Assembly (NCBI GenBank): GCA_031287855.1
Contig: JAITSL010000005.1
Coordinates: 1-40,328 of the forward strand
Origin: Candidatus Endomicrobiellum roisinitermitis
Lineage (GTDB): Bacteria > Elusimicrobiota > Endomicrobiia > Endomicrobiales > Endomicrobiaceae
DNA: 40,328 bases
Direction: 5' to 3'
Below are positions 8,616 to 16,863 of the stretch, one piece after another. The notes under the pieces were generated by a model. It saw only the letters and a list, made by a program, of their open reading frames with translations. It was not told where the DNA came from and made no database searches. Both the position numbers and the translations under genes were made by a program. Numbering within the stretch: the stretch's first letter is position 1; every line of letters begins with the position of its first letter.

Positions 8616-9296
8616 ATGGGACTATTTGTAAAAAACGCGAACGACTTATTTAAAAACGGTTTTAAAATGGGATTTCTATTACAAGTAGGAGGTATAGGCC
8701 CTATTTGTATGTTAATGTTTCGCCTTTCTTTGTCTTTGCCAGTATCAAAACTTCTTTTAGGTGTTATAGGTATAACTTTAGCAGATATTATTTATATATG
8801 TTTGTCAGTGCTATCTATATCTGTGTTAATAAAAAAAATACAACGTTATCAACGCATTTTTGATATTGTCGTAGGGTCAGTTTTAATTATTTTTGGTGTA
8901 TTGTTTATAACTGCAGGTCATGTTATAGATGCAAATACTTTTAAAGGTCAAGATTTGTTTCTTTGGTTGTGCGGATTGACGATGGCTAATCCTATCACAA
9001 TATTATTTATTACTGGGATTTTTTCTTTGGAATTAAGCAAGCGTAATATGCAATTTAGAGAAACTTGTGTTTTTGCAGGTGGGTTTTTACTTGCAACACC
9101 TGTATTTATGACTTTTGTAATTTTAATAGGCAGTCTTACAGGAAAGGTTTTGCCAGAATTTGTTGTACCTTTAATTAACTCTTTTATGGGATTTATGTTA
9201 GTGTTTTTAGGAGCAAAAAATATATTTTTTAAAAAACAAAAATTAGGAGTAAAAAATGCAACAAGAAGAATTAAAAACTTTATTCAAAGAAAATAA
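8616..9296 (+). CDS. LysE/RhtB-type membrane exporter
   Basis: 226 residues with about six hydrophobic segments. The N-terminal FLLQVGGIGPICMLMF corresponds to the GPG-containing first helix of LysE/RhtB amino-acid exporters, and LTMANPITILFITGIFS to their conserved NPK-like segment. Family members export amino acids such as lysine, threonine or homoserine; the substrate here cannot be told. It sits between pyrF and pyrE and its 3' end overlaps pyrE by 41 bases, so it is locked into the operon. The basic C-terminal tail may be cytoplasmic. Confidence 0.75.
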   Translation: MGLFVKNANDLFKNGFKMGFLLQVGGIGPICMLMFRLSLSLPVSKLLLGVIGITLADIIYICLSVLSISVLIKKIQRYQRIFDIVVGSVLIIFGVLFITAGHVIDANTFKGQDLFLWLCGLTMANPITILFITGIFSLELSKRNMQFRETCVFAGGFLLATPVFMTFVILIGSLTGKVLPEFVVPLINSFMGFMLVFLGAKNIFFKKQKLGVKNATRRIKNFIQRK

Positions 9297-9831
9297 TGCT
9301 CTTTTAACTGGACATTTTAAACTTTCAAGTGGACTTCATTCTGATACATATTTTCAATCTGCTTTAATTCTACAATATCCTAAAAAGGCAGAAATTTTAT
9401 CACAAGAGCTTGCAAAGAAGCTTAAAGAAAGTGGCATAGAAGTTGATGTGGTTGTTTCTCCTGCTATTGGGGGCATAATTATAGGGCAAGAGATGGCAAG
9501 AGCTTTAAGGGTCAGAGCAATATTTACAGAAAGAGTAGAGGGTACAGTTTTACTTAGGAGAGGTTTTTCTGTAAAAGAAAATGATAAAATTTTAATTGTA
9601 GAGGATGTTATAACTACAGGTCTTTCAACCAAAGAAGTTATAAACGCTCTTAAATCTTCAGGTGCTAAAATAGTAGCGGTTGTTTCTCTTGTTGATAGGA
9701 GTGCAGGTAAAGTGGATTTTGGAGTCCCAAAGTTTTCTCTTTTAAGTCTGGAAATTAAAAGTTATAAAGAAGAAGAATGTCCCATGTGTAAGGGAGGCGG
9801 TATTGCATTAAAGCCTGGGAGCAGAAAATAG
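9256..9831 (+). CDS. pyrE: Orotate phosphoribosyltransferase
   Basis: Orotate plus PRPP to OMP. 191 residues. The PRPP loop is VEDVITTGLST (115-125). SSGLHSDTYFQ at the N-terminus and SPAIGGIIIGQE are typical. The C-terminus carries a CPMCKGGG pair of cysteines seen in many clostridial-type PyrE proteins. AGGAGT precedes the ATG, which lies inside the exporter gene. With pyrB, C, K, D and F this completes UMP synthesis from carbamoyl phosphate. Confidence 0.95.
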   Translation: MQQEELKTLFKENNALLTGHFKLSSGLHSDTYFQSALILQYPKKAEILSQELAKKLKESGIEVDVVVSPAIGGIIIGQEMARALRVRAIFTERVEGTVLLRRGFSVKENDKILIVEDVITTGLSTKEVINALKSSGAKIVAVVSLVDRSAGKVDFGVPKFSLLSLEIKSYKEEECPMCKGGGIALKPGSRK

Positions 9832-9916
9832 TAAAAAATTATAAAGCTACTTGTGCGTTTGTCAGGTTGCATATAGGCAATTATTAAGATTTACAGTAGC
9901 GCTTTTGAGGTGTGAT

Positions 9917-11221
9917 ATGGAAACGGAAGTAATAAGCGGTATATTAACTGTAAAGCTTAATATGTTACAAACGGTTGCTTTGGGTGTTGTTATGTACTAT
10001 TTTGGCGTTTTGACAAGAAAAGTTTTGCCTTTTTTTGTTAAGTTGTCAATCCCAGCATCAGTTATTGGTGGCTTAACAGCGGCAATTTTAACTGCATTTT
10101 TGCAGACTCAAAATATTGTATCTTTTCAATTTGACTCAACTTTGCAGGGCATGTTAATGATTATGTTTTTCTGTACAATAGGAATGAATGCAAGTTATAA
10201 ACTGTTAATGAATGGTGGAGTTTTAATACTTGCGTTTTGGGTAGTTTGTGCTATAGCTGTGGTATTGCAAAATTTAGCAGGCATTGGTATAGCTAAAATG
10301 TTTGGCATGCATCCTTTATTAGGTCTAATTTGTGGCTCGGTATCTATGATAGGTGGATTAGGTACAGCAGGAACTTTTGGAAGCTTTTTTGAAAATAGTT
10401 TTGGTGTCACTGGAGCTATGACTGCTGGTATTACTTGCGCTACATTTGGTATGATTGCAGGGTCAGCTTTAGGTGGCCCTTTGTCAGAATGGATTATAAA
10501 GAAACGTAAAGTAATTACTCCTCATTCAGAGATGCATGATCAAGTTGTAAGTAACACAGGTGATAGATCTTCAGATTATGAAGAAATTGGTGTTTTGGCA
10601 GAAGAAGAAGGCATTATAGCTGTACCGTCATCGTCATACGATGAACAAGAGGATATGGTAAGCGGCCCTCATTTAATGAGAAACATTTCTTGGGTTCTTG
10701 TTGCTATGGGAATAGGTTCAGCACTTAGTTATTGGTTTAATAAAGTTGGCATATTGTTACCTGCTTATTTGATTACAATGCTTGTAGCTGTAATATTTAG
10801 AAATATTGGCGATCTGTCAAAAGCGTTTGAGATAGATACAAAAGCTATAGGTATGATATCAGATATTTCTCTTGCTATTTTTGTTACAATGGCAATAGGC
10901 ACTTTGAACTTGAGCCAACTGTCAGGATTAGCGCTACCTATTTTTGTTATGTTAGTAATCCAAATGATTATTGTAATATTAATAGCTTATTTTCTTGTTT
11001 TTAAATTGCTTGGTAAAGACTATGAGTCAACAATTATGTCAGCAGGGTTTGTCGGTTTTGGTTTGGGAGCTACCCCAAACGCTTTAGCAAATATGCAAAC
11101 TTTATCGTCCAAACATGGAACTGCGCTAAAAGCTTTATTTGTTGTTCCTATAGTGAGCGCTTTTTTAATTGACTTTACTAACGCGTTGCTTATTATGTTT
11201 TTTGCTAATTTATTTAAATAG
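9917..11221 (+). CDS. gltS: Sodium/glutamate symporter, GltS type
   Basis: 434 residues from the ATG at 9917, chosen because GAGGTG lies just upstream; an in-frame TTG at 9851 has no ribosome site. About ten to twelve hydrophobic segments are arranged as two halves around a hydrophilic loop (~205-255, acidic and Ser-rich). The signature GFGLGATPNALANMQ is the conserved GltS re-entrant loop, and the first half has GTAGTFG. Family members import glutamate with Na+. Its place between pyrE and purM suggests that imported glutamate feeds amide-nitrogen and amino-acid demands of a host-dependent cell; that link is inference. Confidence 0.9.
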   Translation: METEVISGILTVKLNMLQTVALGVVMYYFGVLTRKVLPFFVKLSIPASVIGGLTAAILTAFLQTQNIVSFQFDSTLQGMLMIMFFCTIGMNASYKLLMNGGVLILAFWVVCAIAVVLQNLAGIGIAKMFGMHPLLGLICGSVSMIGGLGTAGTFGSFFENSFGVTGAMTAGITCATFGMIAGSALGGPLSEWIIKKRKVITPHSEMHDQVVSNTGDRSSDYEEIGVLAEEEGIIAVPSSSYDEQEDMVSGPHLMRNISWVLVAMGIGSALSYWFNKVGILLPAYLITMLVAVIFRNIGDLSKAFEIDTKAIGMISDISLAIFVTMAIGTLNLSQLSGLALPIFVMLVIQMIIVILIAYFLVFKLLGKDYESTIMSAGFVGFGLGATPNALANMQTLSSKHGTALKALFVVPIVSAFLIDFTNALLIMFFANLFK

Positions 11222-11229
11222 GGTAAAAA

Positions 11230-12192
11230 ATGTCTATTACTTATAAAAAAGCTGGTGTAAATATTGATGCAGGTAATGAGCTTGTAAAAAGGATTAAAAG
11301 AAAACTTCCTAAAATTGGAGGTTTTGGTGGACTGTTCCCTATAGAAGGTTCAAAATATAATCTTGTAAGTTCTACTGATGGTGTGGGCACAAAACTTAAG
11401 CTTGCATTTCTATTAAACAAACACGCCACAGTTGGAATAGATCTTGTGGCAATGAATGTGAATGATTTGATATGTGTTGGCGCAAAACCTTTATTTTTTT
11501 TAGATTATTTCGCTTGTGGGAAGTTAGATGTTAACCTAGCTGAGCAGGTTATTAAAGGAATAAATAAGGGTTGCCACCTCTCAGGCGCTGAACTTGTTGG
11601 CGGTGAGACTGCAGAGATGCCTGGCTTTTATAAGAATGGGGAATATGATTTAGCTGGGTTTGCTGTTGGCGTAGTTGAGAGGAACAAAGAAATTAATGGA
11701 AAGAAAATAAAACCAGGGAATATTGTTATTGGGCTTCCTTCAAGTGGTCCACATTCCAACGGCTATTCTTTAGTAAGAAAAATATTTTCAGATATCCAGT
11801 TAAAGAAATACTCTAAACAGTTGCTTGCCCCTACAAAAATATACGTTAAAGAAATACTTGCAGCGATTTCAAAATTTAATTCTAAAAAACAAAATATAGT
11901 TGGCATGGCTCATATTACAGGCGGAAGTTTTTACGATAAAATTGCAAGGATTTTACCGGAAAATGTAAAAGTTATAATTAAAAAAAGTTCATGGGAAGTT
12001 CCTAAAATTTTTAAACTTATTCAAGAACAAGGCAATGTTTCTGATGAAAATATTTATAGGACATTAAATATGGGCATAGGAATGGTTTTAATTGTGTGCA
12101 AAGAATCAGCGTTAGATATTAAAAAATTTTTTAAAGGCGCAAAGATTATAGGTTATGTTGAGAAAGGTAGCAAAGGGGTAGAATTAATATGA
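11230..12192 (+). CDS. purM: Phosphoribosylformylglycinamidine cyclo-ligase (AIR synthetase)
   Basis: Step 5 of IMP synthesis, closing the imidazole ring with ATP. 320 residues, slightly short against a usual ~340. Landmarks are STDGVGTKLKLA (48-59), NVNDLICVGAKPLFFLDY, and GGETAEMPGFY. GLPSSGPHSNGYSLVR and HITGGSFYDKIAR are in the second half. AGGG precedes the ATG. The last four bases (ATGA) overlap purN. Confidence 0.96.
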   Translation: MSITYKKAGVNIDAGNELVKRIKRKLPKIGGFGGLFPIEGSKYNLVSSTDGVGTKLKLAFLLNKHATVGIDLVAMNVNDLICVGAKPLFFLDYFACGKLDVNLAEQVIKGINKGCHLSGAELVGGETAEMPGFYKNGEYDLAGFAVGVVERNKEINGKKIKPGNIVIGLPSSGPHSNGYSLVRKIFSDIQLKKYSKQLLAPTKIYVKEILAAISKFNSKKQNIVGMAHITGGSFYDKIARILPENVKVIIKKSSWEVPKIFKLIQEQGNVSDENIYRTLNMGIGMVLIVCKESALDIKKFFKGAKIIGYVEKGSKGVELI

Positions 12193-12785
12193 TAAGACTT
12201 GCAGTTTTAGTTTCTAGTGGAGGCTCTAATATGCAAGCCATAGTAAATTCTACTAAAAACGGTATTTTAAAAGGTATTGCCGAAGTTGTTTTAGTTATTT
12301 CTAATAATGTTAATGCTTATGCTTTACAAAGAGCAAAGAGAGAGAATATAAAATCAGTATGTGTTCAAAAGAAATTTTTTGCAGATTTAAAAGATTTTAA
12401 TAATAATATATTACAAGAGATGGTAAACGAAAAAATAGATTTGATTTGTCTTGCAGGTTACACGATGCTTGTAGATGACAATATAATAAATAGCTATAGG
12501 GGCAAAATATTAAACATTCATCCTGCCCTTCTGCCTAAATTTGCAGGTAAAGGGATGTATGGTCATTATGTTCATGAAGCAGTTATCAAGGCTAAAGAGA
12601 AAAAGTCAGGAGCAACAGTGCATTTTGTTGAAAAGGAGTATGATACTGGCGAAGTGATTTTGCAAAAAGAAGTTGATGTTTTTGATAAAGATTTGCCAGA
12701 AGATTTGGCAAAAAGAGTTTTAAATTTAGAGCATCAAATATACCCCCAAGCTATTAAGAAAGTCATAGAAAATAAATTCAGGTAA
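12189..12785 (+). CDS. purN: Phosphoribosylglycinamide formyltransferase (folate-dependent)
   Basis: Transfers formyl from 10-formyl-THF to GAR. 198 residues. The catalytic triad is visible as N109 and H111 in NIHPALLPKF and D152 in EYDTGEV; LVSSGGSNMQAI binds the phosphate. Coupled to purM by an ATGA overlap, a common pair across bacteria. Confidence 0.95.
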   Translation: MIRLAVLVSSGGSNMQAIVNSTKNGILKGIAEVVLVISNNVNAYALQRAKRENIKSVCVQKKFFADLKDFNNNILQEMVNEKIDLICLAGYTMLVDDNIINSYRGKILNIHPALLPKFAGKGMYGHYVHEAVIKAKEKKSGATVHFVEKEYDTGEVILQKEVDVFDKDLPEDLAKRVLNLEHQIYPQAIKKVIENKFR

Positions 12786-12797
12786 AAGGATAAAAAA

Positions 12798-14093
12798 ATG
12801 ATTTCTCGTTATACGAAGCCAAAAATGGCTGCAGTTTGGTCAGAAAAAAACAGATTTCTAAAAATGCTAGATGTGGAAATTTTTGCAGCAGAGGCCATGT
12901 CTGAAATTGGAATAGTTCCAAAAAAGGCACTAGGGGTTATAAGGAAAAAAGCAAAAATTAATGTAAAAAGAATTAATGAGATAGAAGTTACGGTAAAACA
13001 CGACGTTATAGCTTTTTTAACTGCTGTTGTAGAAACAATAGGCCCCGAGGGTAGTTTTTTGCATTTAGGTATGACTTCATCAGATGTTCTAGATACGGCT
13101 ACTGCTGCTCAATTAAGAGAGTCTACCAAACTTTTAATAGAAGAAGTAAAAAAGTTGGCAATTATAGCTGAAAATATTGCCAAAAAATATAAAATGACAC
13201 CTATAATTGGTAGAACGCATGGTGTTCATGCAGAACCTATGACGTTTGGTCTTAAGGTTGCTTCTTGGTACAGTGAAATTATGAGGTCTTTAGATAGGTT
13301 AAATTTTACATTGGAAACTGTAAGTTACGGTAAAATTTCTGGAGCTGTAGGCACTATGGCTTATGTAGATCCTAAAATAGAAAAATATGTTTGCCAAAGT
13401 ATGGAACTACAACCAGAACCTATTTCTACTCAAATTATTCCACGAGACAGGCATTCTGTTTATTTTTCTTGTCTTGCTCATGTAGGAACTTGTTTGGAAA
13501 GAATTGCTGTTGAAATAAGGCATCTTCAAAGAACAGAAGTAACAGAGCTACAAGAACCGTTTACAAAAGGCCAAAAAGGCTCTTCTGCAATGCCACACAA
13601 AAGGAATCCAATAATTTCAGAAAATATTTGTGGTCTTGCTAGACTTTTAAGAGGGTATGCTGTAACTGCTATGGAGAATGTTGCTCTTTGGCATGAAAGA
13701 GATATAAGCCATTCGTCTACAGAAAGAATTATGCTTCCAGATGCGTCCATAGCTTTACATTACATGCTTGTAAGAATGCAAGATTTGCTTTTAGGACTTA
13801 ACGTTTATCCTGAAAATATGCAAGCTAATTTAGATAAAACAAAAGATGTTATTTTTTCTGGAACTTTACTTATTTCTCTACTTGATAAAGGTCTAGCTAG
13901 GGAAGAGGCTTATACAATTGTGCAATCAGTTGCTTTTGATGCAAAAGATAATGGGATATCTTTAGAGAAAGCATGTTTAAGGAGTAGGGAAATAAGCAAG
14001 TATTTAACAGATAAAGAGATAACAAGGGACTGTAATGTTACTGCTCACTTTAAAAATATAGATTATATATTTAAGCGTGTTTTCCAAAAGTAA
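12798..14093 (+). CDS. purB: Adenylosuccinate lyase
   Basis: Cleaves SAICAR and adenylosuccinate, so it serves IMP synthesis and AMP formation. 431 residues. The fumarase-family signature KGSSAMPHKRNPI lies near residue 260, with GMTSSDVLDTA and GRTHGVHAEPMTFG upstream. AAGGA stands before the ATG. It is the last purine gene in the train. Its 3' end overlaps the following small gene by 17 bases. Confidence 0.96.
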   Translation: MISRYTKPKMAAVWSEKNRFLKMLDVEIFAAEAMSEIGIVPKKALGVIRKKAKINVKRINEIEVTVKHDVIAFLTAVVETIGPEGSFLHLGMTSSDVLDTATAAQLRESTKLLIEEVKKLAIIAENIAKKYKMTPIIGRTHGVHAEPMTFGLKVASWYSEIMRSLDRLNFTLETVSYGKISGAVGTMAYVDPKIEKYVCQSMELQPEPISTQIIPRDRHSVYFSCLAHVGTCLERIAVEIRHLQRTEVTELQEPFTKGQKGSSAMPHKRNPIISENICGLARLLRGYAVTAMENVALWHERDISHSSTERIMLPDASIALHYMLVRMQDLLLGLNVYPENMQANLDKTKDVIFSGTLLISLLDKGLAREEAYTIVQSVAFDAKDNGISLEKACLRSREISKYLTDKEITRDCNVTAHFKNIDYIFKRVFQK

Positions 14094-14376
14094 ATTAAGT
14101 GGAATATATAAGCGCGGGATCTTATCTACGTTATTAGGTTGTGTTTATTACACTATAAACCCTGTGTTTTTTGCCTTGCATTGTCAAAAAAAAGAGTCTA
14201 TAGCTCAAGCTAATCTTGACGCTACAACAAGTTTTACAATAACAGATGTGGTAATTTCGTATTTCAAAACAAAACTTTTAGAGCAAGTGTCTCAAATTCA
14301 AAATGAGAGAGTAAAAAAGTACGAGGCAAAATATGGAAGCCAGAGCGTTAAAAAATGTTTTGCCCAGAGAGTTTAA
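14077..14376 (+). CDS. Truncated exported protein, possible stub of a TolC-type outer-membrane factor
   Basis: 99 residues from a GTG start without a clear ribosome site. A basic N-terminus and a hydrophobic run (about residues 11-33) resemble a signal peptide. The rest, AQANLDATTSFTITDVVISY and the helix after it, has the heptad-like pattern and Y/L spacing of outer-membrane efflux protein helices, where a similar segment follows the signal peptide closely. Its end runs 44 bases into the ABC-2 permease in another frame. An efflux operon normally carries an outer-membrane factor, a HlyD-type adaptor and an ATPase next to the permease; all that remains is this piece and the permease. I read it as a deletion relic; the family call is tentative. 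Confidence 0.35.
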   Translation: MFSKSKLSGIYKRGILSTLLGCVYYTINPVFFALHCQKKESIAQANLDATTSFTITDVVISYFKTKLLEQVSQIQNERVKKYEAKYGSQSVKKCFAQRV

Positions 14377-15493
14377 GTTTATATTTAAATCGAAAGATAT
14401 GCTCTTAATATGTTTTATTACACCTTTAATTTATGGCTTAATGTTTTCTTATCTTTATATAAACAAAGGAGCAGCAAATATTAGTTTAGGTGTAGTTAAT
14501 CAAGATGGTTTGTCTTTGTCAAGACACTTTATTAGAGATGTTAATGCCACTCCAGAATTAGAGACTATAACTCGATATAATTCTTTTCAAGAAGCTTTAA
14601 ATAATGTTTTTAAAAATAACATAAATGGTTTTTATGTCATTGCAAGTGATTTTAGTAAAAATATAAAAAAAGTAAGAATAGCACCTGTCCTTGACGTTGT
14701 AAATTCTAGTAATTTTCTTGTCGCAAGTAATGTGTTAAAAAAAATTGCTGTAACGTCAATCGATTTTTCTAAAAAACAGTTTCGAAAAATATTAGTGGAT
14801 AAAGGTTATTCTTATAAGTCAACTGCTAATGCATTTAATCCAATAAAAATAAACACTGTGTATTTATTTAATACACAAATGAACTATTCAGGCTTTTTAC
14901 TCCCATGTCTATTGCTTGCTGTTTTGCAACAAATAATTTTAATAGCTGTTTGTACTTCCATATCTTTAGAAAAAAATAACAAATATGAAATTTATAAAAT
15001 AGCCAGTGGGAGTTTTTTAGCTATTTTTCTTGGTAAAACAATTCCATATATTTTAGTAGGATCTTTAATTAATGTTTTAAATATCTATATAATTTTGCCT
15101 ATTGATGATATTTACGCTTCGTCTATTTTAGGCCTATTTGTTTTATCTACGATTTTTATTATAGCAATTGTGTGTTTTGCTGTAACAGTGCCTGTTTTTT
15201 TTAAGTCTCAAGAAATGGCCATGGCTGTGTTAATGTTTTATTCTTTACCAATTGTACTTTTATCAGGCTTTGCTTGGCCTCATACTGCATTGCCTAGTTA
15301 TTTAGAATTTACTTCTTATATTTTTCCATCAACATATTCTATGAACTACATTAGGATGTTTATTTTGGGTGATGTTAAGATAGAATATGCAAGGAATTCT
15401 ATTGTTGCTTTAATAGTATTTTCTTTTGTTTGTTTTTTTATAACATATTTAGTGGAAATAAAAACAAAAAAGGTTTTTGCTTTACATCAATGA
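14333..15493 (+). CDS. ABC-2 type transporter permease
   Basis: 386 residues. One N-terminal membrane helix (~25-45) precedes a ~140-residue extracytoplasmic domain, then five helices. This is the layout of drug- or polymer-export ABC-2 permeases such as the YbhS/YhhJ type. The conserved C-terminal segment LLSGFAWPHTALPSYLEF and FPSTYSMNYIR is typical of that group. No ATPase gene is adjacent, so a partner must be supplied elsewhere or the protein is a relic. GAGG lies about nine bases before the ATG. Overlaps the AsmA-like gene by ATGA. Confidence 0.8.
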   Translation: MEARALKNVLPREFKFIFKSKDMLLICFITPLIYGLMFSYLYINKGAANISLGVVNQDGLSLSRHFIRDVNATPELETITRYNSFQEALNNVFKNNINGFYVIASDFSKNIKKVRIAPVLDVVNSSNFLVASNVLKKIAVTSIDFSKKQFRKILVDKGYSYKSTANAFNPIKINTVYLFNTQMNYSGFLLPCLLLAVLQQIILIAVCTSISLEKNNKYEIYKIASGSFLAIFLGKTIPYILVGSLINVLNIYIILPIDDIYASSILGLFVLSTIFIIAIVCFAVTVPVFFKSQEMAMAVLMFYSLPIVLLSGFAWPHTALPSYLEFTSYIFPSTYSMNYIRMFILGDVKIEYARNSIVALIVFSFVCFFITYLVEIKTKKVFALHQ

Positions 15494-16392
15494 AATTAAA
15501 TTTAAAGAAAATATTTATTGTTTTAACTGTTATAATAACATCTGCTTTTTTGTTGTATTTTGTTATCTTTACACTCTGTTTTAATAATGCAAGTCTTTTA
15601 AATAAAACAAAAAATATTATAACTATTTTAACACAAAAAAAAGTTAGAATCTCAAAAGTGTCTTGTTCTCCATTTGGAAATTTTAAAATTTCAAATTTTA
15701 ACTTGTCTAATATGGGTGGTTTTGATAATGGGGTGCTTTTATCTATCGATAACCTTTTTGTGAGAATATCCATGTTTAAACTTTTAAGAGCACATTTTAT
15801 AGCAAATGACTTTTATATTAATGGGTTTAGGCTCAATTTGAATTTTGAAAATAAAAAAAAGTTTAATTGTTTTGAATTTTATAAAAACATTAAAACTAAT
15901 TTTAATCAACACTACGCAAGATATTCTTTTATTAAAAAAATGGAAATAAAGTATATCTTTATTGAAAATGGGATTATAAATTTAAAGTTAGATTTAGGAC
16001 ATATTAAGATATATAACATTGTGCTAGACTCTAATGTGTTTAATTATGAGAGTAATTATTTTAAAGGCAGCATGTTTTTTAATTTTAAATTAGGAAACGT
16101 TCAAACAGAAACAAGTTGTGACTTTGATTATGATAAAGCAACAAAAACTTTAAGGGTAACAGGTTTTAAATGTGAAGATTTATCTTTATATGCAGAAGGT
16201 GTTGTTAGATTTCTTGAAAATGGCGATACGACTATAGAGTATAGTGCCAAAATTAATAGATCTAAATATAAAAATTTGGTATACACCTTAACAGGTATTA
16301 ATCCTATTAATGGTAATTCTATAAATGATATAGAAGATGTTGTTATTTATTATCCAAACATTAAAGCAAAAGAAATCAGAACTTCTATATAG
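15490..16392 (+). CDS. AsmA-like inner-membrane protein, probably truncated
   Basis: 300 residues from the ATG at 15490, which overlaps the permease stop (ATGA). An N-terminal membrane anchor (~8-31) is followed by KKVRISKVSCSPFGNFKISN and a pattern of short beta strands (SIDNLFVRISMFKLLRAHF) as in the AsmA/YhjG family, whose members span the periplasm and help lipid or outer-membrane protein homeostasis. AsmA-family proteins are usually much longer. After the stop, other frames still read like coding sequence, so the gene has probably lost its 3' part by frameshift. The substrate or partner is unknown. Confidence 0.55.
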   Translation: MKLNLKKIFIVLTVIITSAFLLYFVIFTLCFNNASLLNKTKNIITILTQKKVRISKVSCSPFGNFKISNFNLSNMGGFDNGVLLSIDNLFVRISMFKLLRAHFIANDFYINGFRLNLNFENKKKFNCFEFYKNIKTNFNQHYARYSFIKKMEIKYIFIENGIINLKLDLGHIKIYNIVLDSNVFNYESNYFKGSMFFNFKLGNVQTETSCDFDYDKATKTLRVTGFKCEDLSLYAEGVVRFLENGDTTIEYSAKINRSKYKNLVYTLTGINPINGNSINDIEDVVIYYPNIKAKEIRTSI

Positions 16393-16556
16393 AACCAAAA
16401 TAAACTTTGAAGCTGTAGAAGATATTTTTTACTTCCATCTGGAACAAAAAATACTGATGTTTCAGTAAATCTTACCGAATATCTGAAAAATTTTCAAAAT
16501 AAAAAAGTGATGTGTTATGTTGTAACAATATGTTTTTTTGTCCACTGGTTTACAAG
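16393..16556 (+). pseudogene. Degraded continuation of the AsmA-like gene
   Basis: Immediately after the stop, one frame reads TKINFEAVEDIFYF and another then reads GTKNTDVSVNLTEYLKNF, both protein-like and separated by a frame change, with no start codon or ribosome site. This fits the 3' remains of the upstream gene after indels. No homologue could be compared, so the call is weak. Confidence 0.3.
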
Positions 16557-16650
16557 GTAGCTTTAGGAGAAAAATGGAAACTAAACTCTTTAACCATGTC
16601 TCTAAAAATGATGTCGATAAGTCTTCTGGTTCAATTTACAAGTTTCTTTT

Positions 16651-16680
16651 ATGTTGGAAATTTTAAAATTATGGTATAGT
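16651..16680 (+). promoter_or_regulatory. Extended -10 promoter-like sequence
   Basis: TATAGT at 16675-16680 is preceded by TGG (an extended -10 arrangement) and by TTGGAA/ATGTTG-like -35 candidates at 16651-16659. It lies just before the remnant at 16683 and could drive that region or the downstream nucleotidyltransferase gene. Confidence 0.3.
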
Positions 16681-16682
16681 CG

Positions 16683-16863
16683 TTGTGGTTACAATGGGCA
16701 TAGATCTAATCGGAAGTAAGAGTTTACTTAGAATCGATCCGATTATTGGGAAACATGAAATATGCCAAGTCCTGATGTCATGACTAAGGCAATGTAGTTG
16801 TTTATAAAAGATACAAGAACCTGTAAGACAAGTTTGTTTTATATAATTTGTTATAATAATTAT
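16683..16863 (+). pseudogene. Possible Clp/Hsp100 ATPase fragment; alternatively a structured leader
   Basis: One frame reads MGIDLIGSKSLLRIDPIIGK followed by HEICQVL before a stop. This matches in spacing the junction before the first AAA+ module of ClpB/ClpC proteins, where a GIDL-type motif is followed nine residues later by DPVIGR and an E-I-x-x-VL helix. Past the stop, EPVRQ stands where EPGVGK would lie. If so, it is a short, multiply broken relic. The DNA also contains nested inverted repeats (GGCATA/TATGCC outside, AATCGG/CCGATT, AAGTAA/TTACTT inside), so a structured RNA leader is an alternative. I cannot decide between them. Confidence 0.3.

Noticed and set aside
16683-16800. SRP (4.5S) RNA
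   Set aside because: A CGGAAG tetraloop-like piece drew attention, but the conserved GGTCAGGTCCGGAAGG context is absent.
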